DNA of 64,000 bases from Neobacillus mesonae (GCA_023715865.1 JAMBOW010000002.1:372001-436000), one strand, 5' to 3'; shown: positions 33,088 to 42,473, counted from the stretch's first letter. Made by a program: numbers and translations. The notes: a model not told the origin generated them from the letters alone.

Positions 33088-33128
33088 ATAAAAAGGAGTG
33101 TCCGCAATATGTCGGTCACTCCTTTTTA
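33088..33128. terminator. Bidirectional terminator after tdk
   Basis: AAAAAGGAGTG and CACTCCTTTTT pair around an inner CG/CG and an AATATGT loop, with T-runs on both strands. It serves tdk and the convergent zinc-ribbon gene. Confidence 0.85.
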
Positions 33129-33175
33129 TTCTTCAGCTGACGAACGAGCTTGTAGTACGCCATCGCCTTGCATCA

Positions 33176-33649
33176 TTAGTCCCTTGTTACAAAATACTTA
33201 TTGGTCATATAGTATGCATCCCCGCGGGAAGTTTCAACCATACCTTTTTTCGGATCAAGGAACACAATTTCCTTACATTTAGTGCAGTACCACTTTGTGC
33301 GTTTGTAAGGAGACTCTGTTACATAAGCGGTCCCGCACTTACAATCGATTTTCATCAGAATTTCGTTTGCTCGGTAAGCTGTAGATAAACGGTCCATGTT
33401 ATCCTGCTGCACAGGCATAATGACATTCTGATAATCTGAGAATTGATTGTGCACTTTGAAATCAGATACGAGTGTTGGATTTAATCCAAAAAACTCCTTA
33501 CCGATTTCAGCAATAAATTTCGTATCATTTCTATAGCAATGCAGCCAATCCTGAATCTGTTTACTAGACAAAGGAACTGTTCCTTTGATGCCGCTGTTCA
33601 GCGTATATGTCATGATGTATAAAGTATCGTCTTGTCTGCTTGAGTACAT
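33176..33649 (-). CDS. Hypothetical protein with C-terminal zinc ribbon
   Basis: I do not recognise the 157-residue product. The N-terminal ~95 residues are mixed and soluble (LSSKQIQDWLHCYRNDTKFI). The C-terminal part has CKC and CTKC pairs separated by about 16 residues, a zinc-ribbon arrangement, followed by a basic and aromatic tail. A perfect AAGGAGG six bases before the ATG and a promoter with TGGTATAAT argue for real, well-translated expression. It could bind nucleic acid or a protein partner. No function is assigned. Confidence 0.7.
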   Translation of the reverse strand: MYSSRQDDTLYIMTYTLNSGIKGTVPLSSKQIQDWLHCYRNDTKFIAEIGKEFFGLNPTLVSDFKVHNQFSDYQNVIMPVQQDNMDRLSTAYRANEILMKIDCKCGTAYVTESPYKRTKWYCTKCKEIVFLDPKKGMVETSRGDAYYMTNKYFVTRD

Positions 33650-33728
33650 TAGAATCCTCCTTATTCTCTGCTAATGTACTACAATTGTAAAACGAAAGCA
33701 AAACAAAATCGTGATGTAATACCCACCA

Positions 33729-33758
33729 ATTATACCATAACGTTCTACATCTGGTTAA
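33729..33758 (-). promoter_or_regulatory. Extended -10 promoter of the zinc-ribbon gene
   Basis: Minus-strand TGGTATAAT gives a perfect extended -10 (TATAAT at 33729-33734). A weak TTAACC -35 (33753-33758) is 18 bases away. A ten-base palindrome, TACAATTGTA, lies further downstream in the leader. Confidence 0.55.
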
Positions 33759-33761
33759 TTG

Positions 33762-34025
33762 TCATAAAGGAAGCATTTTCTGTCCACCAGCTTGAGTCTC
33801 ACATTCCTTACAAATGCCGGTAACTTTACCGCTTGGATCGGAGTAGAAACGAAGCTTCTTTGCTTTTTTACACTTGTAACACTTTTGCAATTTCGTCTGC
33901 ATTCTAACATCTTTTAAATAAATTACGTTACTTCTACTAGACTTCTCTCTTCGCTGCTTCAGCTTAATACCAAGTGTAATGATTATACAGATTGCCCCAA
34001 TTCCAAACAACATATACCATAACAT
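33762..34025 (-). CDS. Small membrane-anchored hypothetical protein with Cys4 motif
   Basis: This 87-residue protein starts with a membrane helix (MLWYMLFGIGAICIIITLGI) followed by basic residues, so the rest should be cytoplasmic. Two CxxC pairs, CYKC and CKEC, about 24 residues apart, form a probable zinc knuckle. GAGGACAAGACG precedes the ATG. It lies between spo0A and the other zinc-ribbon gene, on the same strand. I know no function for it. The shared CxxC theme with its neighbour is notable. Confidence 0.65.
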   Translation of the reverse strand: MLWYMLFGIGAICIIITLGIKLKQRREKSSRSNVIYLKDVRMQTKLQKCYKCKKAKKLRFYSDPSGKVTGICKECETQAGGQKMLPL

Positions 34026-34104
34026 CGTCTTGTCCTCACTCTCCAGGGGACTATTCCCCTTGAAAAAGCGCCTACCTACAATCTCGGCAAGCGCATGAGT
34101 ATTT

Positions 34105-34143
34105 AAGTAAACAGATTCAGGCTATTTCATGTATAAGAATCTG
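34105..34143 (-). terminator. Weak terminator candidate downstream of spo0A
   Basis: Minus-strand ACAGATTC and GAATCTGT pair over an 18-base loop, followed by TTACTT. Stem and T-run are modest. Confidence 0.45.
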
Positions 34144-34170
34144 TAATTCCGTTTATTTATCCTTATCCTT

Positions 34171-34980
34171 TCAAGACACCTTATGCTCAATTCTAAGCTT
34201 ATCGGCAACCATGGCGATAAATTCGCTGTTCGTTGGCTTCGATTTGCTGATATTGATCGTATAGCCGAATAAATGGCTAATAGAATCAATATTGCCTCTA
34301 GTCCATGCAACTTCGATCGCATGACGAATAGCACGCTCTACACGAGATGGTGTAGTTTTGAACTTTTCGGCAATTGCCGGATACAATGTTTTTGTAATCG
34401 CGCCTAGAATTTCAATATTATTGTAAACCATCGTAATGGCTTCCCGTAGATATTGGTAGCCTTTAATATGAGCTGGAACTCCGATTTCATGAATAATGGA
34501 TGTAATGCTTGCATCTAGATTTTTCGTTTTTCCGATTGGAACGACATTCGATTTGTTTGAGGAGGAGATCACTTGTGAGCTGCTGCTTGTAATTGTTTGC
34601 GTACCAATGAGCTGACGAACCCGATTTGCTAATACTTCCATATCAAATGGTTTGAGAATATAATATGAAGCTCCTAATTGAACAGCTCTTTGAGTTATGT
34701 TCTCCTGACCGAATGCAGTCAACATAATGACTTTCGGCTGCGGCGACAAATCCATCTCCCGCAAGCGCTCAAGTACACCAAGACCATCTAAATGCGGCAT
34801 AATAATATCTAAAATCAAGACATCTGGAATTGTTCTTCCATCACTAATCAGCTGAAGAACTTCCTCGCCGTTATATGCGATTCCAGTTACCTCCATATCC
34901 TCTTGTTCAGATATATATTCAGCCAGCAGATTCGTAAACTCCCTGTTATCATCAGCCAATAATACTTCAATTTTTTGCAA
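34171..34980 (-). CDS. spo0A: Sporulation master regulator Spo0A
   Basis: Spo0A is the phosphorelay response regulator that commits the cell to sporulation. The receiver (residues 1-125) has the acidic pair at D10-D11, the phosphorylated Asp58 in [13 protein letters not shown], and Lys in [10 protein letters not shown]. The effector domain (~150-269) contains the recognition helix [19 protein letters not shown] and the [17 protein letters not shown] end. The TTG start (34978-34980) is eight bases from GGGAGG. Upstream are three TGTCGAA boxes and a SigH-type promoter. It follows spoIVB as in all Bacillales. Confidence 0.98.
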   Translation of the reverse strand: MQKIEVLLADDNREFTNLLAEYISEQEDMEVTGIAYNGEEVLQLISDGRTIPDVLILDIIMPHLDGLGVLERLREMDLSPQPKVIMLTAFGQENITQRAVQLGASYYILKPFDMEVLANRVRQLIGTQTITSSSSQVISSSNKSNVVPIGKTKNLDASITSIIHEIGVPAHIKGYQYLREAITMVYNNIEILGAITKTLYPAIAEKFKTTPSRVERAIRHAIEVAWTRGNIDSISHLFGYTINISKSKPTNSEFIAMVADKLRIEHKVS

Positions 34981-35035
34981 GTGTATTTCCTCCCTTAGAC
35001 AATTGTTGATTCGTCATTCCCTTACTGTAATTGAT

Positions 35036-35062
35036 TTTCGACACAGGGGAGGAAAATCCTTC
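35036..35062 (-). promoter_or_regulatory. SigH-type (Ps) promoter of spo0A overlapping a 0A box
   Basis: Minus-strand GAAGGATTT (35054-35062), 11 bases, GTCGAAA (35036-35042) fits the SigH pattern apart from the last base. The -10 overlaps a TGTCGAA Spo0A box at 35037-35043, as expected for an autoregulated promoter. Confidence 0.65.
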
Positions 35063-35155
35063 TGTCGAAAATTATTTTTCTTTATTTTTTATTTCGCTTG
35101 ATTTATAATATTGTATTTTATTTCAATTTTTGATGTAGTTCTTATAATTTCGACA
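35037..35155. promoter_or_regulatory. Three Spo0A boxes in the spo0A upstream region
   Basis: Exact TGTCGAA heptamers lie at 35037-35043 (minus), 35063-35069 (plus) and 35149-35155 (minus). The intervening sequence is very AT-rich. The first two flank the SigH-type promoter, so both activation and repression by Spo0A~P are possible. Confidence 0.75.
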
Positions 35156-35192
35156 AAAAAATCTTAAGGCTCTAGCTGGCCTTAAGATTTGA
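35155..35192 (-). terminator. Terminator overlapping the end of spoIVB
   Basis: Minus-strand AAATCTTAAGGC and GCCTTAAGATTT form a perfect stem with a seven-base loop and run into TTTTTTT. The left arm is made by the last codons of spoIVB, and the T-run adjoins a 0A box. Confidence 0.9.
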
Positions 35193-36509
35193 TGTGTGTT
35201 TTTCACGGGGAATAACAACCCCTGCATCCTGTAACATCCATTCAATAAAACATCCATAGCCGGATTTCGGATCATTCACAAACACATGCGTTACCGCTCC
35301 AATCAGTTTGCCGTTTTGGACGATTGGGCTACCACTCATGCCTTGTACGATACCGCCTGTTTTACTGATGAGACGTTTATCTGTAATCCGGATAACTAAG
35401 CCTTTAGTTGCGGGCTCGGATTGGTCCGATACATGGACGATATCAACCGTGAACCTTTCCACCTTCTGACCATCTACTACGGTAAGAATCTCTGCTGGAC
35501 CTTCCTTCACTTCATGTGCGAAAGCAACAGGAATTGGCTTGCCATATAGACTATGCTCTGGATTATCAGACATCTTGCCGAAAATGCCGAAATGAGTATT
35601 TCGTTCAATATTGCCGAGAATTTTGCTCTCCTTGAAGAAATGAGCACGCTTCTCACCGGGATCTCCGGACTCGCTTTTTGAAATTGAAGTAACATTCGAC
35701 TGCACAATTTCTCCGCTGCCGACCACAATTGGCGTTTGGGTGTTCATATCGGTAATGACATGACCTAATGCTCCGTAAACGCCTTGATCCGGTGCATAAA
35801 AAGTCAAAGTCCCGACTCCTGCAGCAGAGTCACGGATATACAGTCCTAATCGCCATGCTTTGTCCTCCTCGTCATACGCAGGGGAAAGTTTCGTCTTAAT
35901 CACTTTACCTTGACGAGTTAGGGTAATATCGATCGGTTTCTTTGACTTTCCGGCATCCAGTACTGCATCAGCTACGCCATTAACTCCGCTTAATGCTTTC
36001 CCATTCATATGGGTAATTAAATCACCGAGTTTAATGCCTGCTGTTTCACCGGGAGAAATCGGGGTCCTATTCGCTGAATGCACCAAATGATGGCCAACAA
36101 CTAATATTCCAGCCGACTTCACCTTAACTCCAATCGTTTGACCGCCAGGCACCACTTTGAGGTCTGGAACAACGAGCACATCCGTTGTTTTGAAAGGGAT
36201 TTTCCCAAACAGTTTCCAAGTAAGCTTCGTTTCCCCTTCTCGCTGGGGGTACAGATGAACTGAGTGAGATTTGGAACCTTCCGCCAGACTGCTCTGTTTG
36301 TTCAAATTGACTTGCAGTACTTCAGGATGCTCAGAAACGCTGGCATCGACCGGAGCAGTTACTTTAAGATCAGTTTCCCGTCCGGCCAATAAATGAAGCT
36401 CATCAGGCAATGATGCGTAACTAAATACGGGCAATAGGGTCTGTCCTATAAGACAGATAGAGAAGACAACAATAAGACCGATTAGTTTCTTTCCAAGGCT
36501 AAGCTTCAA
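35172..36509 (-). CDS. spoIVB: SpoIVB serine peptidase (S55)
   Basis: SpoIVB is secreted from the forespore into the intermembrane space, where it cuts SpoIVFA and so triggers pro-SigK processing. It has an N-terminal membrane/signal helix (residues ~9-30), a PDZ domain (~110-195, with LGDLITHMNGKALSGVNGV) and the S55 catalytic domain, where GMSGSPIVQNGKLIGAVTH carries the active Ser near residue 392-394. Length is 445. The start is a TTG (36507-36509) after GGGAG at a long spacing. It is followed by a terminator and then spo0A. Confidence 0.95.
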   Translation of the reverse strand: MKLSLGKKLIGLIVVFSICLIGQTLLPVFSYASLPDELHLLAGRETDLKVTAPVDASVSEHPEVLQVNLNKQSSLAEGSKSHSVHLYPQREGETKLTWKLFGKIPFKTTDVLVVPDLKVVPGGQTIGVKVKSAGILVVGHHLVHSANRTPISPGETAGIKLGDLITHMNGKALSGVNGVADAVLDAGKSKKPIDITLTRQGKVIKTKLSPAYDEEDKAWRLGLYIRDSAAGVGTLTFYAPDQGVYGALGHVITDMNTQTPIVVGSGEIVQSNVTSISKSESGDPGEKRAHFFKESKILGNIERNTHFGIFGKMSDNPEHSLYGKPIPVAFAHEVKEGPAEILTVVDGQKVERFTVDIVHVSDQSEPATKGLVIRITDKRLISKTGGIVQGMSGSPIVQNGKLIGAVTHVFVNDPKSGYGCFIEWMLQDAGVVIPREKHTSNLKAS

Positions 36510-36628
36510 GTGGCTGTCACACTCCCTTTGCTTCGTTCGCTTGACGAAAGGTGGTCGCCAATTGCGTAACTATAACATAACCTTGGCTAGGTTCTTTTAT
36601 TACTGTCAATCATTGTTCCGTACAGTAG

Positions 36629-38350
36629 TTAAGCCCCTTTTTTGGCTTCGGCAAGCTTAAGCATTTCCTGGGCATGGTGAAGTGTCTTAACTGTAATTTC
36701 CACACCTCCGAGCATGCGGGCCAGCTCCGTTACCCGGCCTTGCTCTGACAAATTCTCTACCTGTGTCATGGTACGTTCTCCATGAATATTTTTCTCGATT
36801 AAATATTGATGATCCGCCATACAAGCTACTTGAGGCAAATGGGTAATCGAGAATACTTGGCAGGTCGAAGACAAAATAACTAATTTCTCAGCAATGGACT
36901 GAGCCGCTCTTCCACTAACACCCGTATCAACCTCGTCAAAAATAAGCACTGGAATCCGGTCATGACGGGCGAAAATACTCTTCAAAGCAAGCATGATTCG
37001 AGACATTTCCCCGCCTGATGCGATCTTGCCTAAAGGACGAAGAGGTTCTCCAGGGTTCGGGGAAATAAGGAATTCAACATTGTCGATCCCCTGTTTAGTA
37101 ATTCGAATACGCTTGCCGTTCCATTCTACACCCTTAGGGTCTTCCACAACGGAGATTTGGGCACGCATAGATGTTCTCTCCATCTGAAGATCCTTAAGCT
37201 CCTGCTCCACTTGAACAGACAACTCCTCGGCACAGATTTTACGGGCCTGGCTCATTTCCTCGGCAGTTTCTAACAATCCCTCTAATAATTGATTACGCTC
37301 CGCAGACAGCTTTTCCAATCGCTCATCTTTGTTCTCCAATTGATCGGTTTCACGTTCAATTTGTTCATAATATTTAATAATGGATTCAACATTCTCTCCA
37401 TATTTACGTTTCAGACCGCTGATCATATTAAGCCGTTCCTCGACCTCTGATAGCCGGCTAGGATTAAACTCAATTCCGTCACGATAACCTCGCAGCTGAA
37501 ATGCGGCATCCTCAAGCATATAAAATGCAGACTGCAGCTGCTCCAGAATAGGCTCAATGCCTTTGCTGTCATAGTTGCTGATATCCTGAAGTTTAGAAAT
37601 AGCGTAGCTTACAGCCTCAAGCCCTTGGGAACCATTCAGCATCTCATATGCTCCTGATACTGAATCCATCATTTTTTCACTGTAGGATAGTTTGACCCTT
37701 TCTTCATTAAGGGATTCATCTTCTCCTGGAACTAAACTTGCTGCTGCGATTTCCTCCAGCTGAAACCGGTACATATCCAGCATCTGGTATGCCTTATGAC
37801 TGGATTCCTGAAGCTGGCGAAGCTCCTTCTCAATTTTGACAAAAGCTCTGTACTGCTCACTATACTTTGATTTAATCGGACCGATAATGGTCTCACCGTA
37901 TGTATCGAGCAGCCCTAAATGCTTCTCTGCTCTTAGTAAACTTTGATGTTCGTGCTGCCCATGGATATTAATCAGCTGCTCTCCTACATCGCGCAGCATT
38001 GTCAAATTCACGAGCTGACCATTGATTCGGGATACACTTTTTCCAGAGGAAAGAAGCTCACGGCGAATAACCAAATGTTCTTCAGGTTCAGCCTGAATTC
38101 CCAGCTCCGTCAGTGTCTTCCACACGGGATGATTGTCCGGAAGCTCAAATAAAGCCTCCATTTCTGCCTTATCACACCCATATCTGATCAGATCTGCTGA
38201 ACCTCTTCCTCCAGCAATAAGTCCAAGAGCATCTATAATAATCGACTTCCCTGCGCCCGTCTCCCCGGTCAGCACATGAAATCCTGAATGAAAATGTACG
38301 TCAACTGCTTCAATAACCGCTAAATTTCTAATTGATAATGTGGAAAGCAT
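36629..38350 (-). CDS. recN: DNA repair protein RecN
   Basis: RecN is an SMC-like ATPase that gathers broken DNA ends for recombination. The Walker A is TGETGAGKSIIIDALGL, Walker B is VLIFDEVDTGVSGRAAQ, the ABC signature is LASGGEMSRIMLALK, and a coiled coil spans roughly residues 150-390. Length is 573 with the ATG at 38348-38350, eight bases from GGAGG; a longer frame from 38404 is not supported. A perfect LexA (DinR) box about 110 bases upstream indicates SOS control. Confidence 0.97.
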   Translation of the reverse strand: MLSTLSIRNLAVIEAVDVHFHSGFHVLTGETGAGKSIIIDALGLIAGGRGSADLIRYGCDKAEMEALFELPDNHPVWKTLTELGIQAEPEEHLVIRRELLSSGKSVSRINGQLVNLTMLRDVGEQLINIHGQHEHQSLLRAEKHLGLLDTYGETIIGPIKSKYSEQYRAFVKIEKELRQLQESSHKAYQMLDMYRFQLEEIAAASLVPGEDESLNEERVKLSYSEKMMDSVSGAYEMLNGSQGLEAVSYAISKLQDISNYDSKGIEPILEQLQSAFYMLEDAAFQLRGYRDGIEFNPSRLSEVEERLNMISGLKRKYGENVESIIKYYEQIERETDQLENKDERLEKLSAERNQLLEGLLETAEEMSQARKICAEELSVQVEQELKDLQMERTSMRAQISVVEDPKGVEWNGKRIRITKQGIDNVEFLISPNPGEPLRPLGKIASGGEMSRIMLALKSIFARHDRIPVLIFDEVDTGVSGRAAQSIAEKLVILSSTCQVFSITHLPQVACMADHQYLIEKNIHGERTMTQVENLSEQGRVTELARMLGGVEITVKTLHHAQEMLKLAEAKKGA

Positions 38351-38426
38351 GCGACAGCACCTCCAATGATAAATAAACCTTCCCTCTTTCAGACAAGGGA
38401 ACATCTGTTGCTATTTTCATCTTCGA

Positions 38427-38453
38427 AGTATACTTTACACTATTTTTTATCAA
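38427..38453 (-). promoter_or_regulatory. Probable recN promoter
   Basis: Minus-strand TTGATA (38448-38453) and TATACT (38427-38432) lie 15 bases apart, directly after the LexA box. The short spacing lowers confidence. Confidence 0.45.
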
Positions 38454-38456
38454 AAA

Positions 38457-38470
38457 GAAACATACGTTCG
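38457..38470 (-). promoter_or_regulatory. LexA/DinR SOS box upstream of recN
   Basis: The 14 bases CGAACGTATGTTTC match the B. subtilis LexA consensus CGAACRNRYGTTYC at every position. It sits four bases upstream of the putative -35 of recN, well placed for repression. Confidence 0.85.
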
Positions 38471-38490
38471 GCTATATTTTTTAATTTTTT

Positions 38491-38940
38491 TTATGAAATA
38501 TAACTCATGATTTGATTTATTACCGTCTTGCTGTTTTCTTCCGTCCGGCAAATCACAAGAATGGTATCATCTCCGCTGATGGTTCCCATAATTTCCGGCC
38601 ATTCAATACTATCAAGCAGAGCAGCCACCGAGTTTGCTGTACCCGGCAAAAATTTCATGACGACAAGATTAGTTGTGTAATCTACACTGAGAAAATTATC
38701 CACTAGAGCGCGCTTCAATTTTTGGCCAGGATTATAACGCTGGTCAGTAGGGAGTGAATACTTGTATCTTCCATCATCAGTTGGCACTTTGATCAACAAC
38801 AATTCTTTAATATCACGGGAGACGGTAGCCTGGGTCACCTGATAGCCTGCCTTTCTTAAAGCTTCGACGAGCTCATCTTGGGTCTCAATATCATTCTGAC
38901 TAATAATTTCCCTGATTTTGATATGCCTTTGTCCTTTCAT
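38491..38940 (-). CDS. argR: Arginine repressor (ArgR/AhrC)
   Basis: This hexameric arginine-responsive regulator represses arginine synthesis and activates catabolism. The N-terminal winged helix has [20 protein letters not shown]. The C-terminal oligomerisation and arginine-binding domain contains [12 protein letters not shown] and [16 protein letters not shown]. The ATG at 38938-38940 gives 149 residues, the usual length; the ATG four codons upstream is part of the GGAGG site. It lies between the unknown 38970 gene and recN, as in Bacillus where ahrC precedes recN. Confidence 0.97.
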   Translation of the reverse strand: MKGQRHIKIREIISQNDIETQDELVEALRKAGYQVTQATVSRDIKELLLIKVPTDDGRYKYSLPTDQRYNPGQKLKRALVDNFLSVDYTTNLVVMKFLPGTANSVAALLDSIEWPEIMGTISGDDTILVICRTEENSKTVINQIMSYIS

Positions 38941-38969
38941 ACATGCCTCCATCCAAAATTGTTACATTT

Positions 38970-39455
38970 TTAATATTCGTCTTCCGGTTCCCAAATATAA
39001 TCATCGTCATCCAGAAGGGTAATCATTCTAATTGAATCTTCGTCTGTATCGACATACAATAAGCCATCGCAATTCGGATACAAAAGTAAATACGGAAGAA
39101 GCCGGTCTCTAACCCCAGAGCCTGTCCACTCTTGAGGTAATCGGCTCCTTGAGGTTTTCACAATAAATACCTCATCGTTCTTTTCGGCCACATAATCAAT
39201 AAAGAGCCTGCTGTAAAGCGAGTGGTTATTAATTTGGAAGGTTAGCGGCACTTTAAGCCTGCCTCCGATCACTTCAAAGCCTTCACGCTCCAAAATATAA
39301 AGTGCCGGATGCTCCTGTATCTCTTCATTCAATACAAGCTCAGGCAGCTGATCAGGAGCCGGCTCTTGGAGCCATCTGCGGATCCCGTAAATTAACCATA
39401 TGACGAGAATTAAAGCGATGAACGCAATAACTGCCTTATCATATTGCCCTTCCAT
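38970..39455 (-). CDS. Membrane-anchored hypothetical protein
   Basis: The 161-residue product is not a protein I recognise. It starts with one membrane helix (VIAFIALILVIWLIYGIRRW), then a soluble domain. The core LFIDYVAEKNDEVFIVKTSR has the spacing of a PD-(D/E)XK-like fold (Asp, then hydrophobic strand ending in Lys), but the expected second acid is missing, so catalysis is doubtful. The C terminus is very acidic (DDDDYIWEPEDEY). It is placed between tlyA and argR on the same strand. It could be a nuclease-like scaffold, but that is a guess. Confidence 0.65.
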   Translation of the reverse strand: MEGQYDKAVIAFIALILVIWLIYGIRRWLQEPAPDQLPELVLNEEIQEHPALYILEREGFEVIGGRLKVPLTFQINNHSLYSRLFIDYVAEKNDEVFIVKTSRSRLPQEWTGSGVRDRLLPYLLLYPNCDGLLYVDTDEDSIRMITLLDDDDYIWEPEDEY

Positions 39456-39535
39456 CCAATCACCTCTTATAGGAAATATTCGTGAGTAAGAAAGAATATC
39501 CTTTGTAAAGAATGTGACGGATTTCGTGCTGCCAG

Positions 39536-39569
39536 CAAAAGAAACTCATCTTAGGCAGATGAGTTTCAA
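39536..39569 (-). terminator. Terminator overlapping the tlyA stop
   Basis: Minus-strand GAAACTCATCT and AGATGAGTTTC form a perfect 11-pair stem with a five-base loop and are followed by TTTT. The left arm includes the tlyA stop codon. Confidence 0.85.
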
Positions 39570-40387
39570 TGGAAAGTATGGGATGCTTCTTTTACGACGG
39601 TCTCGATCAAGGAATCAAGATCAGGTCCGACATTCGAAAGATCGCTTCCAAGCTGCCAATGAGCCAAAAACTCGATGTTACCTTCTCCGCCTGTAATGGG
39701 TGAAAAGGTCAGATCAGACAGTGTAAGTCCGAGCTCGGCTCCATATTTAAGGATGGATTGCAAAACTTCCTCATGAACCTTCGGTTCTTTGACAACGCCT
39801 GTTTTCGGCACTTTCTCCCGCCCTGCTTCAAATTGAGGTTTGATCAGTGCGACGATATCTGCAGGCTGCTTCAGCAGCTGTATAAGCGGAGGAAGTATAA
39901 TTTTTAAAGATATGAAGGAAACATCGATACTTGCTGTATCAGGTACCGGACCTTTCAAATCCTCAGGTGTTACATACCGAAAATTCGTTCTCTCCATAAC
40001 CGTAACCCTTGGATCATTTCGAAGGGACCAATCGAGTTGATTGTATCCCACATCAATAGCATATACGTGCGAAGCACCATTCTGAAGAGCGCAATCGGTA
40101 AAGCCTCCCGTTGAAGAACCGATATCGAGCATCGTCCTGCCTTCCATGTCCAGGTTAAAATGTCGGATTGCTTTCTCCAGCTTCAGTCCTCCGCGCCCTA
40201 CATACGGGTGTACAGCACCTTTTACTTTTATTGCAGCCTCACGGGAGACTTTCATTCCCGGCTTTTCTATACGTTCTTCATTCGCGTAGACGAGTCCTGC
40301 CATTATGGCAGCCTTCGCCTTCTCGCGGCTTTCGTAATATCCCTGCTCCACGAGCAGCACATCAATTCTCTCTTTTGGGACTGACAT
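39566..40387 (-). CDS. TlyA-family rRNA 2'-O-methyltransferase (YqxC)
   Basis: TlyA-type enzymes methylate ribose 2'-O of cytidines in rRNA. An S4 RNA-binding domain is at residues ~5-65 (RIDVLLVEQGYYESREKAKA) and an FtsJ-like methyltransferase at ~70-265, with SAM motif DIGSSTGGFTDCALQNGA and LIKPQFEAG. Length is 273. GGAGAAATT precedes the ATG. It follows dxs by 44 bases. The family also includes hemolysin-named proteins, but toxin activity is not implied. Confidence 0.92.
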   Translation of the reverse strand: MSVPKERIDVLLVEQGYYESREKAKAAIMAGLVYANEERIEKPGMKVSREAAIKVKGAVHPYVGRGGLKLEKAIRHFNLDMEGRTMLDIGSSTGGFTDCALQNGASHVYAIDVGYNQLDWSLRNDPRVTVMERTNFRYVTPEDLKGPVPDTASIDVSFISLKIILPPLIQLLKQPADIVALIKPQFEAGREKVPKTGVVKEPKVHEEVLQSILKYGAELGLTLSDLTFSPITGGEGNIEFLAHWQLGSDLSNVGPDLDSLIETVVKEASHTFH

Positions 40388-40431
40388 AATTTCTCCTGTA
40401 AATTAAATTGAACGCTGTTCACTGTCGAGGT

Positions 40432-42339
40432 CTAGGAAGGCATACTTGTCTTCGGGAGATCATATGCAAACTCCAGCTTCAGCTTGCGCATCTCATCACA
40501 GACAGCTTGCGCAGTGAGACCGACTTCCTCACGTTGTTCCTTGACACTTCCATGCTCGACAAACAGATCTGCTATGCCCATCAGATGAACTTTAGTATCA
40601 TAAAGCCCTTGCTCTGAGTAAAACTCAAGAATACTGCTGCCAAGACTACCAGCTTGAGATGCTTCCTCGAGCACAATGATCTTCGTATCCTTCTCATGCA
40701 GGGAAATAAGCAAATCCTGATCAAGCGGTTTGAAAAATCTTGCATTAACGATGCTTACCTGCATTCCTTCGCGCTTCAATACATCCGCTGCTTCCTCCGC
40801 CACCTGAATCATAGGACCAGCTGCAATGATAGCGTAGTTCTCACCTTGCCGGAGCGTCTCCCATGAGCCAATTGGAATGGCTTTAAGCTCTTTATCTAGC
40901 GGCACTCCTAAACCATTCAATCTAGGGTAGCGATAGGCAATCGGACCATCATTGTAGTCAAGGGCTGTTTTCATCATATGTCTTAGCTCGTTCTCATCCT
41001 TAGGCATCATAACTACAATGTTGGGAATATGACGTAAGAATGCAACATCGTAAACCCCTTGATGCGTTTCGCCATCTGCTCCTACAAAGCCTGCCCGATC
41101 AATGGCAAACATAACGTTAGCATTATGTCTGCAAATATCGTGTACGATCTGATCATAAGCACGCTGCATAAAAGTAGAGTAAACGGCAAATACCGGTTTC
41201 AGACCTTCCATGGCGAGAGCAGCACACATGGTGGCCGCATGCTGTTCGGCAATACCTACATCGACCATGCGTTCCGGAAACTCCTTGCTAAACGGAATAA
41301 GTCCTGAGCCCCCAGGCATCGCAGGCGTTACGGCAACGATTCTTTCATCTTCTCTGGCCAGCTCAATGAGTGTTTCCCCAAAAACATCTGTATACATAGG
41401 ATTACCCACGGACTTAAGCACTTGGCCGGATTCAATTTTGTAAGGAGAGATTCCGTGCCATTTAAAGGAATCTGCTTCAGCAGGCTTGTATCCTTTGCCT
41501 TTGGTTGTAAGGACGTGCACAAACACCGGTCCGTTTACATTGTCCGCTTGTTTGAAGGTTTCGATCAGCTTAGGCATATCATGACCATCTACAGGACCTA
41601 GATAAGTAAAACCAAGCTCTTCAAACAATACACCCGGAACCATCATATATTTCAGGCTGTCTTTAATCCATCCGGCAGATTTCGCAAGGGTACCCCCGAT
41701 TGCTGGAATTTTGCGAAGAGCAAGCTCAACCTCATCCTTTGCCTTCAGGTAATGACGATCCGATCGGATTTTGCTTAAATAGTTATGCATGGCTCCTACG
41801 TTAGGCGCAATCGACATTTCATTATCATTCAGAATCACCATCAGCTTCTTCTGCTCATGCCCAATATGATTCAGCGCTTCAAATGCCATACCGCCAGTTA
41901 AAGCCCCGTCTCCGATAATAGCAATGACCTTGTTGTCTTCACCTTTGAGATCTCTGGCATAAGCCATTCCCATGGCAGCGGATAATGAAGTGCTGCTGTG
42001 TCCTGCTTCCCACACGTCATGCTCACTTTCATTACGCTTTACAAAGCCTGACAAACCTTTATATTTTCGAAGCGAGTCAAAACGGTCCATACGACCGGTC
42101 AGCATTTTGTGAACGTACGCCTGGTGACCCACATCATATATCATCTTATCTTTTGGACTGTTATAAGAGTAGTGCAGGGCGACCGTGAGCTCTACCACTC
42201 CCAAGTTGGATGCCAGATGCCCACCCGTGTAAGACAGTTTTTCAATCAGGAACTGACGAATCTCCTCCGAAAGAGAAACAAGTTCATCCACAGACATTTT
42301 TTTCAGATCGTTTGGTCCCTTTATTTGTGGAAGGAGCAC
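40432..42339 (-). CDS. dxs: 1-deoxy-D-xylulose-5-phosphate synthase
   Basis: Dxs makes DXP from pyruvate and glyceraldehyde-3-phosphate, the committed step of the MEP isoprenoid pathway and a precursor for thiamine and pyridoxal. The ThDP motif is [18 protein letters not shown] to [36 protein letters not shown] and the C-terminal transketolase domain are intact. The GTG at 42337-42339, five bases from GGGGGG, gives [15 protein letters not shown] and 635 residues, the family norm; an ATG at 42408 is unlikely. Confidence 0.96.
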   Translation of the reverse strand: MLLPQIKGPNDLKKMSVDELVSLSEEIRQFLIEKLSYTGGHLASNLGVVELTVALHYSYNSPKDKMIYDVGHQAYVHKMLTGRMDRFDSLRKYKGLSGFVKRNESEHDVWEAGHSSTSLSAAMGMAYARDLKGEDNKVIAIIGDGALTGGMAFEALNHIGHEQKKLMVILNDNEMSIAPNVGAMHNYLSKIRSDRHYLKAKDEVELALRKIPAIGGTLAKSAGWIKDSLKYMMVPGVLFEELGFTYLGPVDGHDMPKLIETFKQADNVNGPVFVHVLTTKGKGYKPAEADSFKWHGISPYKIESGQVLKSVGNPMYTDVFGETLIELAREDERIVAVTPAMPGGSGLIPFSKEFPERMVDVGIAEQHAATMCAALAMEGLKPVFAVYSTFMQRAYDQIVHDICRHNANVMFAIDRAGFVGADGETHQGVYDVAFLRHIPNIVVMMPKDENELRHMMKTALDYNDGPIAYRYPRLNGLGVPLDKELKAIPIGSWETLRQGENYAIIAAGPMIQVAEEAADVLKREGMQVSIVNARFFKPLDQDLLISLHEKDTKIIVLEEASQAGSLGSSILEFYSEQGLYDTKVHLMGIADLFVEHGSVKEQREEVGLTAQAVCDEMRKLKLEFAYDLPKTSMPS

Positions 42340-42473
42340 ATGAACCCCCCGCTTTCCTTCGTAAATTTTTGTGAGATAGTTATTTTCATAGGGTACATTA
42401 TACCACAATCCACTTTAAATCATAAATTTCGTCAATTTCTTGGTAAATTCATACCTATGCTTCCATCGATTTA

